This document shows, one piece after another, positions 12,261-24,000 of a stretch of 64,000 nt of DNA (position 1 is its first letter; the number at the start of each line of letters is the position of its first letter). The stretch covers positions 1,545,913 to 1,609,912 of the forward strand of contig VWZW01004136.1 in the NCBI GenBank assembly GCA_013397115.1, read 5' to 3'. The position numbers were made by a program, and so were the translations under genes. The notes under the pieces are model-generated. The model saw only the letters and a list, made by a program, of their open reading frames with translations, was not told the DNA's origin and ran no database searches. This DNA is from Edolisoma coerulescens. Lineage: Eukaryota; Chordata; Aves; Passeriformes; Campephagidae.

Positions 12261-15200
12261 GTGTGCCAGGAGTTGCGGTCTGGCCCTCTGGTGATGGCAC
12301 AAGGCCTTCTCTTAGTTACACTCAGCATGGCGGGACCTGGGAACTGTTTCTCAACGTGACCTTTTACATAACCAACCTTTGCTCTGGCGCTGTGTGATTG
12401 CAGCCCTGGTGCTGCTCTGCAGAGGCTTTGCCTGTTGGACACCACAGATGGGCTCCAGAGGAGATGCCATTTGCACACATGATCAGTTGCTCAGTTAAGG
12501 AAAAAAGGAAAAAACGAAGCTCTTAAGAGACTCTGTACTTCAAAATATTTCATTTTTTTCCTCTCATGTGGTAGTGAATGAAGATAATTTAGTGAATGAT
12601 GAAGTTGTCCATGTCTCTATGATTATGTTCTCATGTGGTTCATTTCTGACTTCCTGCTTATAAATGCTTGGTTATTATGTGCCTCCTGCTTTCAAATAGC
12701 AGGAAAGTCTTCATGAAGAGAGCAGCCTTTACCATTGTTACATACTGAGTATGTCTACAATGTATTAAAAAGGGCAATAAAGAATATTTGTTCCTGTCAG
12801 AAGTAACATTACTGTTTAGTAGCGTATAGCCGTACTCCGCACTACAGAGAAATAAGTAAAGCAGATAATATTTTCCTATTAGATATGTAATCTTTTACTG
12901 CTATTTTTCTTTTGTGAATAGACGTGCCCCAATATATTAAATTTTAGTATTTTTCTCAAAAAAAGGAAAAGGGGAGTGCATATTTTTAAAACAAAATTTA
13001 CAGGTTCAAAAAGGCTGAGTATTTTTTTCAAAATCTTCCTCTAGAAAAGCAATTTTCTTTTCATGTCTTTTTTGTAGACCTTCAGAAGCTGGTATGCAGT
13101 ATGGTCCTATATCCCCATGCGAAATGCAAGAGAGGATATTTTGTATTTAATCAATACCACACAGATTTATCTAGGATTTATTTTTTCATTTTCTGCAAAA
13201 CTACTGGTCATTTGTTACTATAGAAAATGTACTTCTCTGAAAATCGACCAGGGCATTTGCTGTCAGTTTAAGCAAGCAAGAAGCAATGAGAACAAGAAAA
13301 ACACAAAGAAAATGGCCTCAAGGGAAAGCTTTGCATAATGAACTTGAAATTGCTACTGCTGGAAATACTGTTGCTGCTTTTCCTGCCAGGGCTGTCACCT
13401 CACTCAACAATTTCAGCTTCAAGCAGAGAGTGGAGCTTACTTTCAGCATCACTAAAGGCCAAAGTTTATGCTGCTAGATTTCCCAAGCTCTGAGGCCACT
13501 ATGCTCATTGGTACATGAATGGCATTTTTAAAGAGGAAATAGGCCAGGAATAGCCCATGGTCTCAAAAGTTAAGAAGACAAGGTAAAGAGCAAGAATAGA
13601 AGCCATATTTTTAGAAGAGATCTGCACCACACAGAGTGGGAACTCATAAGTGAAATGAGTAGGGAGGCCATGCAATTTAATTGATAACAATTTTCCTAGA
13701 GATACCTAAACCATCCTCAAGATTTTTAGCTCCATTTCCTACCTTCCCTTCTTTCCTGATAAGGAAGAACAAGGAAGTTCATTCTAGAGAGAAAAGCAGA
13801 GCTAGGGACTGCCTGAGGTGCTCATTCCCCAAAGGTTATTTCTTGAAGATGGTCTCATAGAAGCCTTTGGTTAGTGATCAAGTCATGCCTAAATGAGAGA
13901 AACACAATGAATGAAACTAAGTCAGAAGAGAAGCTACAATGCACAGTAGTGTAAAATGTTCTTCTTGACTTGACGAGTTGAGCACATGGATGAATATTTA
14001 GTGGTCTTTTTAATGCGTAACCACTTTTCAGTGTTACTCATCTATCTGAGTGGTTGCTGTAGTTACAGCATAACCCTGAGAGTTGGCAGAGAGGGAATCG
14101 TGTATTCTATGACATTCCCAGCCTGTGGGAAATATTTCTTGAACATTTGTGTAGCCTAAAGTAGCTGTTAGCTGGAAAGGTCTATGACTGTATACACAGA
14201 AATTTATTTCCTAATCCCTAATAGAGATTATCAACCTTCTATTTCAGGATTTAGCTTGTTTAAACATATTCATGTACCCTTAGATATCTTGTCATCCAAA
14301 TGAATGTTTAAGTCTCACTTGAGTCCTGAGGCTTTATAGGGAGTTACGTGAAATACGTGAGGATAGGCCATAAAATAAACCTCATTAGTATTTTAAGAAG
14401 ATCAGATTTAAGGTCATTTATTTGTATAGGTGATGGCTGTTGTAAACCATAGGAGACACTAGGGGAATTTTGTTTATGGAGTCAGTTTACTGGAAAATCA
14501 ACAATGTCAGAGCTGCTCTAGCTCTAATATTTGGAATGAGTCAGGCTTGACATTTTGAGTTGAAAAGAACTCAGAATTTAGAACCAAGTTAAGAATATAC
14601 TGGATGGATCATTTGGGGAAGGACAAATTAGATTTTTAAATTGATATGCAGTGCTAAAACTAGGCACAGCTTGCCTGGATTCAGAAAAATGACTAATACA
14701 GAAAAAACCTGGACTTATTTGGGAGGAAGGAATCAGTGTAGGGAATATGTGCAAAATGCTGTAAGAATCCTGAGAAGAAAACAAGGGAAGGGACAGGTAT
14801 TAGGTGGTGGGCCATAAATGCAAAAAATTTACTACTAGTATAAACACACCATGAAAATCAATCAGCTAATATATTAATCAGGGGTTAAGAGGTGAAACAA
14901 GAAGAAATATTAATTTTAGATCTCATCCCTCTCAAATTCCAGCTGTCAAATGGGTTGTCACATCACAGACAGGATGTGATTGCCATGGAGATGGTTCCAA
15001 GAACTTCTGTAATTTGATTTTTGCTGGGTTAATATTTTTTATGTGCTTCCATAAGAGTAAATGATCATTCTTGTCTTGTTCCTTCTTCCAACATTTATGT
15101 ACACTGTTTTTATCTAAGGACTCTGCAAATTGTTTATGTATATGTTCTTCAGAATACTGGAAAGCCTGCACTTTGTATTGCTAGACTTAGGTGACAGTTG

Positions 15201-17420
15201 TTCTTTTCCTTATACTTTATATGCTGTAGCTGTATGTCAAAAGGTTTTCTCACCCTTAGGGAAGGTTGGCCTCCCCTGCTTTTCACAACTGTTAAAATAT
15301 CTGTGAGCTAAGAATTTTAATACCTACCTTTGGGAAATTTGCACAGTGATCTAAAGTAGTATGGTGCTGTTAGAATAAGGTAAAAGATGCTTCTAATATC
15401 CACTGTTTCGTTGCAAATTATATTTCTATGCCTGAACTTGTGTAGTTTTGTCCAGATGTTTATGTTGTCAGAGCATTCTCCATTGCAATCTTTCACTGCC
15501 GGTTTTGGAATATTCCAAAAACTTTTTGCCCCAAGACTTAGAGAAGATGTACACAAATAATTCTGTTAAATTAAATGACTTTTGTTGGCTGGTTACAACT
15601 CGCATATGCAGTGGAAGGGGTAATGGTGGTTCCTGTGCCAGCAGGAATACAGAAATGCCTCCTTCCAGGAATATCCCAGGCATGCAAATTGTTGTAAAGT
15701 GCAGGGGGGATATTGCTCTCCATTTCCTCTGCCCTGTAGAGCTGCTTATTGCCAGTGATTCTGGAGAGAAGAAGGGGAAGGAATTGCACTGGGAAACAGA
15801 ATTTCTCCTGGGATTTATTGAGATTGAAAAGGATTTTTCTTCCATTTCTGAAACATCAATAGGCTGATTATTGAGATAAGCAGTGCTTGTGCTGAAGGAT
15901 GGAGAAAGGAGAACAGCTTTAGCTGAGCTGCCAGTACAGAAAAATAAAGAACCTGTATTTTTTGCCAAATTCTGGAAGGATTCCATCGAAGTGAATCCAC
16001 GGAAGCATAGAGATGAATGCCTTGTGTGCTTAGTGGCATTTCCCACTCTGATTACTTCTGACAGTAGAGCGCTAGGCCTTCTGTAGCAGAGGTTTTGTCT
16101 TTTGCAGAATTCCACATCCTTCTGACCCTGTCACCTATGTGCCCACCCTAAGAGTATTCTTGTTCAGCTAAGAACTTGAGTGCTGCTCCCTGCTGTTCTT
16201 GAACAGAGGGTTTTCTTCATACAGGTCACCATCAAAGACAGGAAAAGTGACAAGGAGAAATTGTTGGCAGCAGCAAGGATCTAGATGCAGCCGATGCAGA
16301 CAGATTGCTGGAAGTGAGGATCTCCTTTCCTATAACTGAACAAGCAGTTCTCCCTTTAGTAAACCCCAGCTTCTCTACCAGCCAAGAAGACGACCTTTAT
16401 TCTTAGATCAGCAGATTCAGAGTCTCTGCTCAGAGCTGGAGAGTTGAGCTTGCTGGCACTCTTGGTGTTCTTGCAAAAGGTTGAACACTGTATATCACAT
16501 ATGCTTCCTTTGGGCTGAATTCTGCTCTTTCCTGGAGTTTCAAAATCTGAGAAAATTTTACTGAAATCTGTTGAGTTTTGCAAAAGGATTAAAGGCAGAA
16601 TCTGACTGTATTCAGATTGCCTGGTCCTTGAGAGGAAAGAATAGCATTGCTGTGACTCACAGTAAAAGTATTAGTGTTTCTGTTCTCACCTTTATGAATC
16701 TCATTAAAACTGATTTTTTTGGTATGTTTCTTCATGACAGCTATAGAGATCACTAGGTTGAATTCTCCGTGTCATAATTTGGATGATCTTGAATTCAAGG
16801 TTGAATTATTTTTCGGGTATATTGATCATGTGCTAATTGTAGATGAGGAAATTCTACTTCACTAGGCTGAAAATTTGCTTGCATCACAATAGAGAGAGGA
16901 TATTTGTTAGTTCAGGTATTGAAATTTCTGTTTCATCTGAAAATTCCACTAGGATCTGAAGCCAGTCTAAAGTAATAGATAATGACTACTTTGGTGACAA
17001 ATTAAATTTTGCTTTTTACACACTTGCCTCCGGAGTTATTTTTGTTACTTGGGCCACATTATTTATAAGTAGCACTTTCCTCAACAATTTAGCCCAAGGG
17101 TATCTACATAATCTACAAACAACTAAGGAAGGTCATTAATTGTATCCTTCCTATTGACAACAAAATGTGCACATGAGCCAGTGCCCATAGATTTTTTAAT
17201 TTATTTTGTAGATCTGTTCAGACCTATTGTGATATATGAAAAGATTTATATTTTCCTGTTAGGTCAAAGGTTTAGAAAAACTTTGGCAATTAATCAGATT
17301 TGATGCATTATTTCTTGTATTTGTGTAGTATTAAGAGTTTGGTTTGGTGGTCTTCATTCCTGTAGATCAAAGTGTGATGTACGTATCAATAAGCTTTAAG
17401 CTTTTCATGTAGAGGAGTGG

Positions 17421-17500
17421 AAGGGCCTTGCCTGCAAGTCTCACAGTGAATTAGGGTTAGAATCCAGTGGTCAGTATTTGATCCTTCTGCTCTACTTTTT
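17421..17500 (+). mobile_element. probable ancient MIR-like SINE relic
   Basis: The order CCTTGCCTGCAAGTCTCACA, GTGAATTAGGGTTAGAATCC, AGTGGTCAGTATTTGATCCT, CTGCTCTA follows the core-to-3' layout of MIR/CORE-SINE copies in amniotes. There the usual blocks are a 'ttgcccaaggtcacacag' stretch, a 'gagctgggattagaaccc' stretch, then the terminal gene-desert-like tail. Similarity is recalled rather than computed, and the copy is heavily diverged. It lies about 0.9 kb upstream of PLPPR5 exon 2. Confidence 0.45.
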
Positions 17501-18398
17501 AATTATACCCATGTTACCTGCCATAAAGCTTCAGTTTCGTAGTTTTAGATAGATGCCTGCTTAAAGTCTTGGTTTGGGCTATAAAGTCTCAATCCATAAT
17601 TGTAGTGAATAAATTAAAGGTCATGCTTTGTTATACAGGTAAATACACCACCTAGAGAAGATATTTTACATTCAAAATGTATTTTTTCTCATTTTGTGAT
17701 TTTTATGTTTATTTTTTGCTAACCATAATGTGAATGATATACAGACATGAGAACTTTATTTTGGTGGAGTCAATGTGAAACAGGCCATTCTTAATGTTAA
17801 AATATCAGTGGTGACACTTCATTCAAGCATGAGGAGCAGAGCTAAAGCCATACTTGATAAATTTAGCTAGCAAAATGTGAATCAAACCCTGTTAAGTACC
17901 TCCAGGCAAACCAAACCTCTGATGTGAATGGGAGCTCTGTTATGATTTTTTTTTTTCCTTTCTCTCTACCATAGTCCAAAATTTAAAGCTCAACCCTGCA
18001 AAGTGCTGAGTGTCAGTGAATGCCATGTGGGAACTGAAATGTTCAGCATCTTCCAGGATTAGGCCTTTATTGTGGTCCAGATCTTGTGCTTTATGTTGTT
18101 TTTGAACTAACAGATTTCTTTCTCTTTCCCCTCATCCTGGAAACTAGGTTAAGTTATGTCGACTACAAATCCTGGTTGTAGTAATTTATTCTCTTAAGGC
18201 AAATAAAGTAAAGCAAGCCATAAGGCATATTTCCCTCATAAGAAGATTAATGTACAGAACTTGATTCACTTATGCCGTCTTTGGTGCTGGTTTGGTCTTG
18301 TTTCTTTAAGATGAGATGTCTGTCTCTGTAATATTAGTGTATTTTACTTGCTGTAATCTGATGTATCATTTCTCTCCCCTTTTTTCTCCTCCTCTAAG

Positions 18399-18531
18399 AT
18401 TATCGTTGGAGAAACTGCAGTCTTTTGTCTACAGTTAGCTACAAAGGATTTTGAAAACCAAGAAAAAACAATATTAACTGGAGACTGTTGTTATATAAAT
18501 CCACTGGTGCGCAGGACCATCAGATTCCTTG
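18399..18531 (+). CDS. PLPPR5: PLPPR5 coding exon 2 (end of TM2 and first cytosolic loop)
   Basis: This exon encodes IIVGETAVFCLQLA at the end of membrane segment 2, then the cytosolic stretch with TKDFENQEKTILTGDCCY and NPLVRRTIRFLG. I recognise this as PLPPR5 rather than the paralogue PLPPR1, which reads differently at the ETAVFCLQLAT and DFENQE positions. The acceptor is a long pyrimidine tract ending CTCTAAG at 18398; the donor is G|GTAGGA at 18532. The exon begins in phase 0 and ends after the first base of a glycine codon (phase 1), which the next exon completes exactly. PLPPR5 belongs to the plasticity-related-gene family of integral membrane proteins, expressed mainly in neurons and linked to filopodia and neurite formation. 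Numbering as exon 2 assumes a single upstream coding exon. Confidence 0.97.
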
Positions 18532-20744
18532 GTAGGAGCAAAATTACTGCTTTCATTTTCTGAATGGTGAGAGTGATCAATTATGTCTTAATTTTGACCT
18601 GGGGAAAATACTCAAATAACCATATAAAATTTCATGTGTATTCTTAACTGAGGTGCAGTTTTCCTTTTAGGTAGCAAATGAAGTGTTTTGGAAGTTTGCA
18701 TTAAAAAACAGTTGCAGAAACAGCAGTAAAAATAGAAAATGCAGGGACCACTACGGGGTAAAATAACTAGCAGGCCTGAAGTGGGGTGGAGAAAGGTATC
18801 CTTGTGCCATATCTATAGGTGATAGTAAACACTCACACCCCAAAGCTGAAGACATTGGGATATCAATGTGTGTTTGAAGCCAAGCTCATTTAGGTGCTTT
18901 CTTAGCCTGAATATTGTATTACAGTCTCTAGCAGAAAACTGTACAAAATCCATGCTACACTGGTTTTGGCTGAAACTCCTCCATTGACTTTAGTAGATAT
19001 GAGGTGTCATCTTTTCTACTTAGTTTGTTCTAAATGTGTTTGGAGGAAGAAGTCCCACCACTCAAAATGTGTATTGAACGTTTCCAGATGCTGCTTTTTA
19101 ATACATGCAGGGTTGCCCTAGCAGGGCTCAGTTCTGCTGTTTGCTTCTCTCTCATGGTTGCATCTCAAGGAGATGGAGGAATGAAGCCTTGGGGCAGCTG
19201 ATCCTGGTGTGTGCCTCAGTCTCAGGGGGAGGGAGGGCATGTGCAGCTGTGTCTGCACTTCTTGCAGTGTTTGTGTGACAGCTGTGCCTGCCTTCCCAGA
19301 GTGCCGTTGCTCCTGGTGAGAGGGAGACTGTCTTGCATTGGTCTAGAGGAGGTGGGGAGTGATGATGATGAACTTCTCCCACTCCAGTTCCTCTCTGTGT
19401 AATCAGTGCCTGAGTTTTCTTCCCATTAAGTCGTCCCTTCTTTCCTTACAGAAGCAAAACCAAATTTGGTAGGGGTGGCAGGAGTGAACAAAGGCCTCTC
19501 CGCTGTTCCAGCTGATGAGGCATCGCTACCCATTGTGCTCCCACATAGTGATGTGTCTTCCTGTGCTGTGCAGTGCACACCCTCGGGGCTGGCTGAAAGG
19601 CCCTTCTGTGAAGTGCCTTGGCCAGGCATAATGTGCTGCTCACCAGAGTCTAGCATCTCAGGGGGAGTTAACATTAGTGTGACATTGTTGACCAGCCAGG
19701 ATCCCAGAAATCAGCCTTGGTCCTCTAGCTTTGCTAAGAGAAAAACCTGACCTGTATAAATGCATGTTTCTGTGGAATTACGTCTGCTGTGATGTTGATC
19801 CATCAAAGTCCTCATGGTGCTCCATGAAACTGGGATTTGCCAGAACTCGCTCTGTATTCACAGTGGAGTATGGGAAAGGTAAGGTGATTTGCCCATGGAA
19901 ATACAGGAGGAAATCTGTAGCTCAGGTGGAATTGGAACAAACGCCCACTGGCTTTTCCTGATGGTCAGGGTGCTGTGTTTGCATCTTCTTGCAGAGCTCA
20001 TTTTCTATTTACAAAAGGATAGAGAGGGACCTCTGAATAGCAGAAATCTGTTTTCTTTTAAGTAATCAGATACATGCATTTACATTCTAATGAATGAGTA
20101 CATGTGCTTAATGCCTTGCTGATATGTCTGATTAAAAAAACTCTTTAGCATAAGTAGCTCCTCAAATACATAAATCTTTAGCTCACTGTGTTGATACTGT
20201 GATTAATATGCCATGCATATAGATTTACCCAGTAGCAGGCAGATGAAGACAACTCGTGCATGGCAATCTTGAATTATTCAGTACTTTATCTTCTTTACAG
20301 CTGCAAGGGGGAAAAAAAAGTTTGTCCAGTTTGTGTTAGGACTTTCCAAGTTTCTTCTCCATCAGGGTCTGACCTTGGTTTTCAAGCAGATTTATAGGGT
20401 GAAGAATTTCCCTTGGTCACCTCTGTTTAGTGACAAAAGTTAGGTACCAGTAAAGCCAACTACCCCAAACAGGGGGCATGCATGGCTGTGGAGCCTAGGA
20501 AAGCAGGCTACTTGCACAAGGGGTAGGTGTTGCTATGGAAGATGGGAGAGACATCAGGTGTGTGGGAACATTGCAGTGTTGTTGCTGCAGTTTTGTAGGA
20601 AAATACCATCTCCAGCGTGAGCCGTGGTCTTTAGGTACAGTACATGGGAGGATTTTTCATGTTCTTGAATGGAAGAAGCTGGTATATTGCTGTGATAAAT
20701 ACTTTAAATTGTCAGGAAATTTAACTCTTTGTTTTCCTCCTTAG
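18532..20744 (+). other. PLPPR5: PLPPR5 intron 2
   Basis: A 2.2-kb GT-AG intron starting GTAGGA and ending CTCCTTAG. Near its middle is a somewhat GC-richer stretch around 19.1-19.7 kb with short overlapping open frames on both strands that have no recognisable content, and a MIR-like relic near 19.9 kb. A run of about eight A occurs near 20.3 kb. Confidence 0.95.
19871..19945 (+). mobile_element. probable ancient MIR-like SINE relic
   Basis: The stretch GGGAAAGGTAAGGTGATTTG, CCCATGGAAATACAGGAGGA, AATCTGTAGCTCAGGTGGAA, TTGGAACAAA resembles the conserved 3' half of amniote MIR copies (a 'ggtaagtgacttgcccaaggtcac' block followed by 'gtggtagagctggaattgaaac'). The similarity is diverged and judged by eye. 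It sits in PLPPR5 intron 2. A chance match cannot be excluded without an alignment. Confidence 0.4.
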
Positions 20745-20995
20745 GAATTTACGCATTTGGACTGTTTGCTACGGACATCTTTGTAAATGCTGGACAAGTA
20801 GTAACAGGGAATCTTGCACCCCATTTTCTTGCACTTTGTAAACCCAATTATACAGCACTTGGATGTAAACAGTATACACAATTCATCAGTAGCGTACATG
20901 CCTGTACTGGAAATCCAGACCTTATCATGAAAGCCAGAAAGACTTTCCCATCCAAAGAAGCAGCACTAAGCATATATGCAGCTATGTATCTGGCT
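20745..20995 (+). CDS. PLPPR5: PLPPR5 coding exon 3 (TM3, degenerate motifs C1 and C2)
   Basis: This exon encodes GIYAFGLFATDIFVNAGQ (membrane segment 3), then VVTGNLAPHFLALCKPNYT, a cysteine-containing extracellular loop with an N-glycosylation sequon (NYT), the FPSKEAALS motif, and the start of membrane segment 4 (YAAMYLA). In active lipid phosphate phosphatases the aligned motifs are GRLRPHF-like (C1) and SGH (C2). Here C1 reads GNLAPHF, lacking both arginines, and C2 reads PSKE, lacking the glycine-histidine. That matches the catalytically inactive PLPPR family. It begins after CTTAG in phase 1, completing the split glycine, and ends GCT|GTAAGT in phase 0. Reading on into the intron would add a 13-residue tail, not considered real. 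Confidence 0.98.
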
Positions 20996-21055
20996 GTAAG
21001 TATATTATACTATTTAATGTCACTATTTTTTTGAAAGCAGACGACTTGCATTGTC

Positions 21056-21078
21056 GGGGGGGGGAGGGAGGAATGGGC
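21056..21078 (+). promoter_or_regulatory. intronic G-run / possible quadruplex just after exon 3 donor
   Basis: Nine consecutive G are followed by AGGGAGG and, four bases later, another GGG, so four or more G-tracts lie within about 25 bases, 60 bases downstream of the exon 3 splice donor. G-runs in this position are known to bind hnRNP H/F and to promote use of the neighbouring donor; in RNA they can also fold as a G-quadruplex. The role here is inferred from position only. Confidence 0.45.
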
Positions 21079-21995
21079 AGAAGATAAGGCCCAAAGTACT
21101 GGCTGATTTTTTATAGGTAAATCTTCTGTGAGTTACTGTGAGAATAATTCATTTGGCTTGATTCTCACAAGGTGTAGTGGTTTCCGAACCTTGAAAGCCA
21201 AGGTAATGCTAAGAGAGGGCAAGTTGTCCATAAAGGGTATAATCTATAGATTTAGGATAACCAGTTCCTTGGTTTTCTTTTTCCCCATTTCCAGAGTGTT
21301 TGGGACAATCCTTTGCTGGGTGCTAAGGAGTAAGGGTAGGGATTTCCTCTGACTGGTAGTGGTACCTCTCTGTGTTTTAACCCAGTGCAGATCAGTAGGA
21401 TTGCACATGGCCATTTTCTTTGGTGAGTTGAAGCAGAAGGTGAGCTATATGTTTGTCTGATCTGTGCAGGTTTCCCAAGATTCCTGTGTGTCTTTTGGTA
21501 CCAGAATTGGTATTTATAGGTACCTCATTGTTCATGCAAAGTCAGTTTGGGTCTTGCAATAAAGTGGGCTACAAGACAATCCACCCTTTTTTTCCCTCTC
21601 TCCTCTCTTTTACAGGGAGCAATGAACAGTGCTGGGTTAAAAACTGGTATTAACTTCCAGGTATCAGAGCTGTTGTATAGGTTGTGGAGAGGCAGGGGAG
21701 AGGAAGAGTGACCATTTATTCTCACTCAAGTAACTCTGGCTTAGTTTGGAGTGCATATCATTCTAGTCTTAAGCAGGAGCACATCTTGTTCCTGTGTTGG
21801 GGACAAGTTCTCCCCAGCACATGCCTATGTCTTACCTGACCTGCACTGGTAATCACAGCCTTTTGCAGCCTTTTGGATGAGCGCAGGGCTGCCTTCGTAA
21901 TGTCAGGGGGAAACTAGGCAGGTGTGTGTACCTTTGTGGTCATTGCAGGAGTCATCCCTTACATTCCCTGAGTATTTGGACAGTGGCCTGCCTAT

Positions 21996-22053
21996 AGATG
22001 TGTGTGTATATGTATATATGCACATGTAGATATACATGTGTGAGTGTGTGTTG
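21996..22053. repeat. TG/TA-type simple repeat, imperfect
   Basis: Alternating purine-pyrimidine stretch with TGTGTGTATATG and TATACATGTGTGAGTGTGTG segments. It is an interrupted microsatellite in intron 3. Confidence 0.75.
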
Positions 22054-22317
22054 TTTTTGAACACATACCAAATGAGCCAACTTTTAAGTCCTGATTGATC
22101 TGGAAACTGATACTTGACAACATGGCAAACATCCCAGCGCCATGCTCAGACAGTGTGTCAACTCAGTGCTTCTGCATATGGTTTTAGAACCAGTTGCTTA
22201 AAATCTGTAGCACTGATGGTAACATTTACCAACGGTTCCTTGTGAGCAATGTCTGTTTAAGAGATGTTGATTATCAGTTAGTAGAGGCAAGTGTTGTCTG
22301 CAAATAAAAGATGAACA

Positions 22318-22370
22318 CTATTCTATGTTACTCTATGCTATTCTATGCTATTCTATTCTAATATTCTAGT
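22318..22370. repeat. 10-bp tandem repeat, CTATTCTATG-like
   Basis: About five imperfect copies of a decamer (CTATTCTATG, TTACTCTATG, CTATTCTATG, CTATTCTATT). The unit resembles the octameric ATTCTATG tail found at the end of avian CR1 elements, but no CR1 body precedes it, so it is either a detached, expanded CR1 tail or an independent microsatellite. Confidence 0.75.
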
Positions 22371-23979
22371 CTAACTTGAGGCAAGTATAAGTCTTCTACT
22401 ATTATTGTCTTTATTTGGGGAGATATCTATGGCTGAAACACTCTAAATTTGATGCAAGCTATTTTAGAAAATACTCAGAATTTTTCATTTTAATTGCTCC
22501 TATTTTCCTCATCCATCTGTAAAGTTGGATTTCCACTGTTGCCATGAGTCAGAGTAACTAGGAAACCAACTATTCAGCTACTGCAAAGCAGAAAGTAAAA
22601 TAGTGTTAATACATTTTAAAAACAAAAAGTAGACATCAGTAAGGTTTCATACCTAATATAAGTGGCTTTTGACATGAGCAAGAATACTTTATGCAAACCT
22701 TGTCTGTGGTCAATATACAGTTAGCAATATAAAAAATTAAAGCTGCTGAGATCCATTTCATTACTATTTGCTCTTTCAGTAACTGCAGAAATGAATATAT
22801 CCTATGTCATTACTGCACTGCTGCATGGTGCTTGACACTACTATCATTTAACTAAAGCACTATAAACTACTCTCGGGATTTCTGAGTTCCTATAGTATTA
22901 GTATTATATGTTACAATATTGGCAGGTTGTTTTTTTTTTTCTTAAATCCTATTGCATGACTGAAGCTAAAAATACTGTTTATTACACTCCAAGGGGAAAA
23001 AAAAATTCAATATTCCAATATTTGGGGTCATGTCCTTATACTGCTGTGATGTTTATCAGGATAGTTGACCCTAAATAACAATTTTCTCATCACTGTTCAC
23101 TGGAGTCGAAGATTTAAAACAGTAGCCTAGTCTTTGTAGGAGCCGTGCTACAACAGTTATTGAGAGCATGGACATACAGACCTCCATATATTACTCACTG
23201 TTTCATTAGCATATAATCTTTCGTACAAAATACGCTTTCTCTTTGGTTAACAGAAATTTTGGAGAGACGGAGGGATTGTTATGGAATCCTCCCTGGTTGT
23301 TTCAGCCAGCTGTGCACAAAACAAAACCAGCTTAAAGACAAAAGACCACACAAAGGGCTGACCCAAGGGTCCTTGCTCTCCGAGGTAGTGAAGTAAATGC
23401 TTTTAGATTTGTGTGATTTCACCAATCAACCCATTTAGAAACAAAGTCTATGCTTTATCTAATAATTCTCCTATCTCATTCCATTTAAGTGCAGCCACGT
23501 TCTTATCACCTAACATCTGTGCATATTGTCTTGTTAAAAATTGCTTCTTTTTTCATCTGAGTTCTTGAGTCTTCCATTTTTCCCCTCTCCCCCCTTTTGA
23601 GAGTGGGTGGCTGCTATGGTAACTCAGAATTCCCCTCTTGCTTGAAAGTACAGTCGTTTTCAAAGAGTTGTTTTGCTAATGTTTAGACCTTTGTAATGTT
23701 TGCCTCCATTGCTTACATCAAGAGAGTACCTATCAAGAGAGACTTAGCAATGGAAATGTTGAATGGCAGTGCTATGGTTAGGTGTTTCTCTGCCCTGCTC
23801 CGAACACAGATGCTCTCAATGATGCATTACCTTTCTTCTTCAGACTTTCAGGTTCCTTCTTCCCAGTGTACCAGTGGTTTCAAAATGAACTACTGTAAAT
23901 CTCTTCTGAAATCTCTAACTAATCTGGCTGGTGCCTGGATTTTTCCTTAGGTGTCTGCTCTGATCTCATTGCAGATCTT

Positions 23980-24000
23980 TTGTTTGTTTGTTTGTTTTTG
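23980..24000. repeat. (TTTG)n short simple repeat
   Basis: Four to five TTTG units in intron 3; a low-complexity tract with no further significance visible. Confidence 0.7.

Larger units (their letters stand above)
1..18398 (+). other. PLPPR5: PLPPR5 intron 1 (3' part; start exon not in window)
   Basis: This stretch precedes the first recognisable PLPPR5 exon, which begins after the acceptor at 18397-18398. The exon encoding the first roughly 79 residues (first membrane segment and first extracellular loop) was sought in all forward frames and not seen, so it is inferred to lie upstream of base 1. The interval is AT-rich and otherwise holds CR1 relics, homopolymer and simple repeats, a GC-rich pocket near 12.1 kb and a MIR-like relic near 17.4 kb, listed separately. 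No other gene was recognised. That it is intron rather than 5' flank is inference from the missing exon. Confidence 0.75.

Noticed and set aside
15468..16115. 215-codon minus-strand open frame (with a 139-codon + strand frame overlapping it)
   Set aside because: No recognisable domain, no splice or polyadenylation context, serine-rich low-specificity composition, and mutual overlap of two frames suggests a stop-poor stretch rather than a gene.
22498..22533. MIR-like TTTTCCTCATCCATCTGTAA segment
   Set aside because: Resembles the 'tttcctcatctgtaaaatgg' block of MIR, but is too short and isolated to call.
23250..23650. Possible degraded LTR or DNA transposon around 23.3-23.6 kb
   Set aside because: Base composition and a TGTT-like start raised suspicion, but no known family blocks or matching terminal repeats were found.
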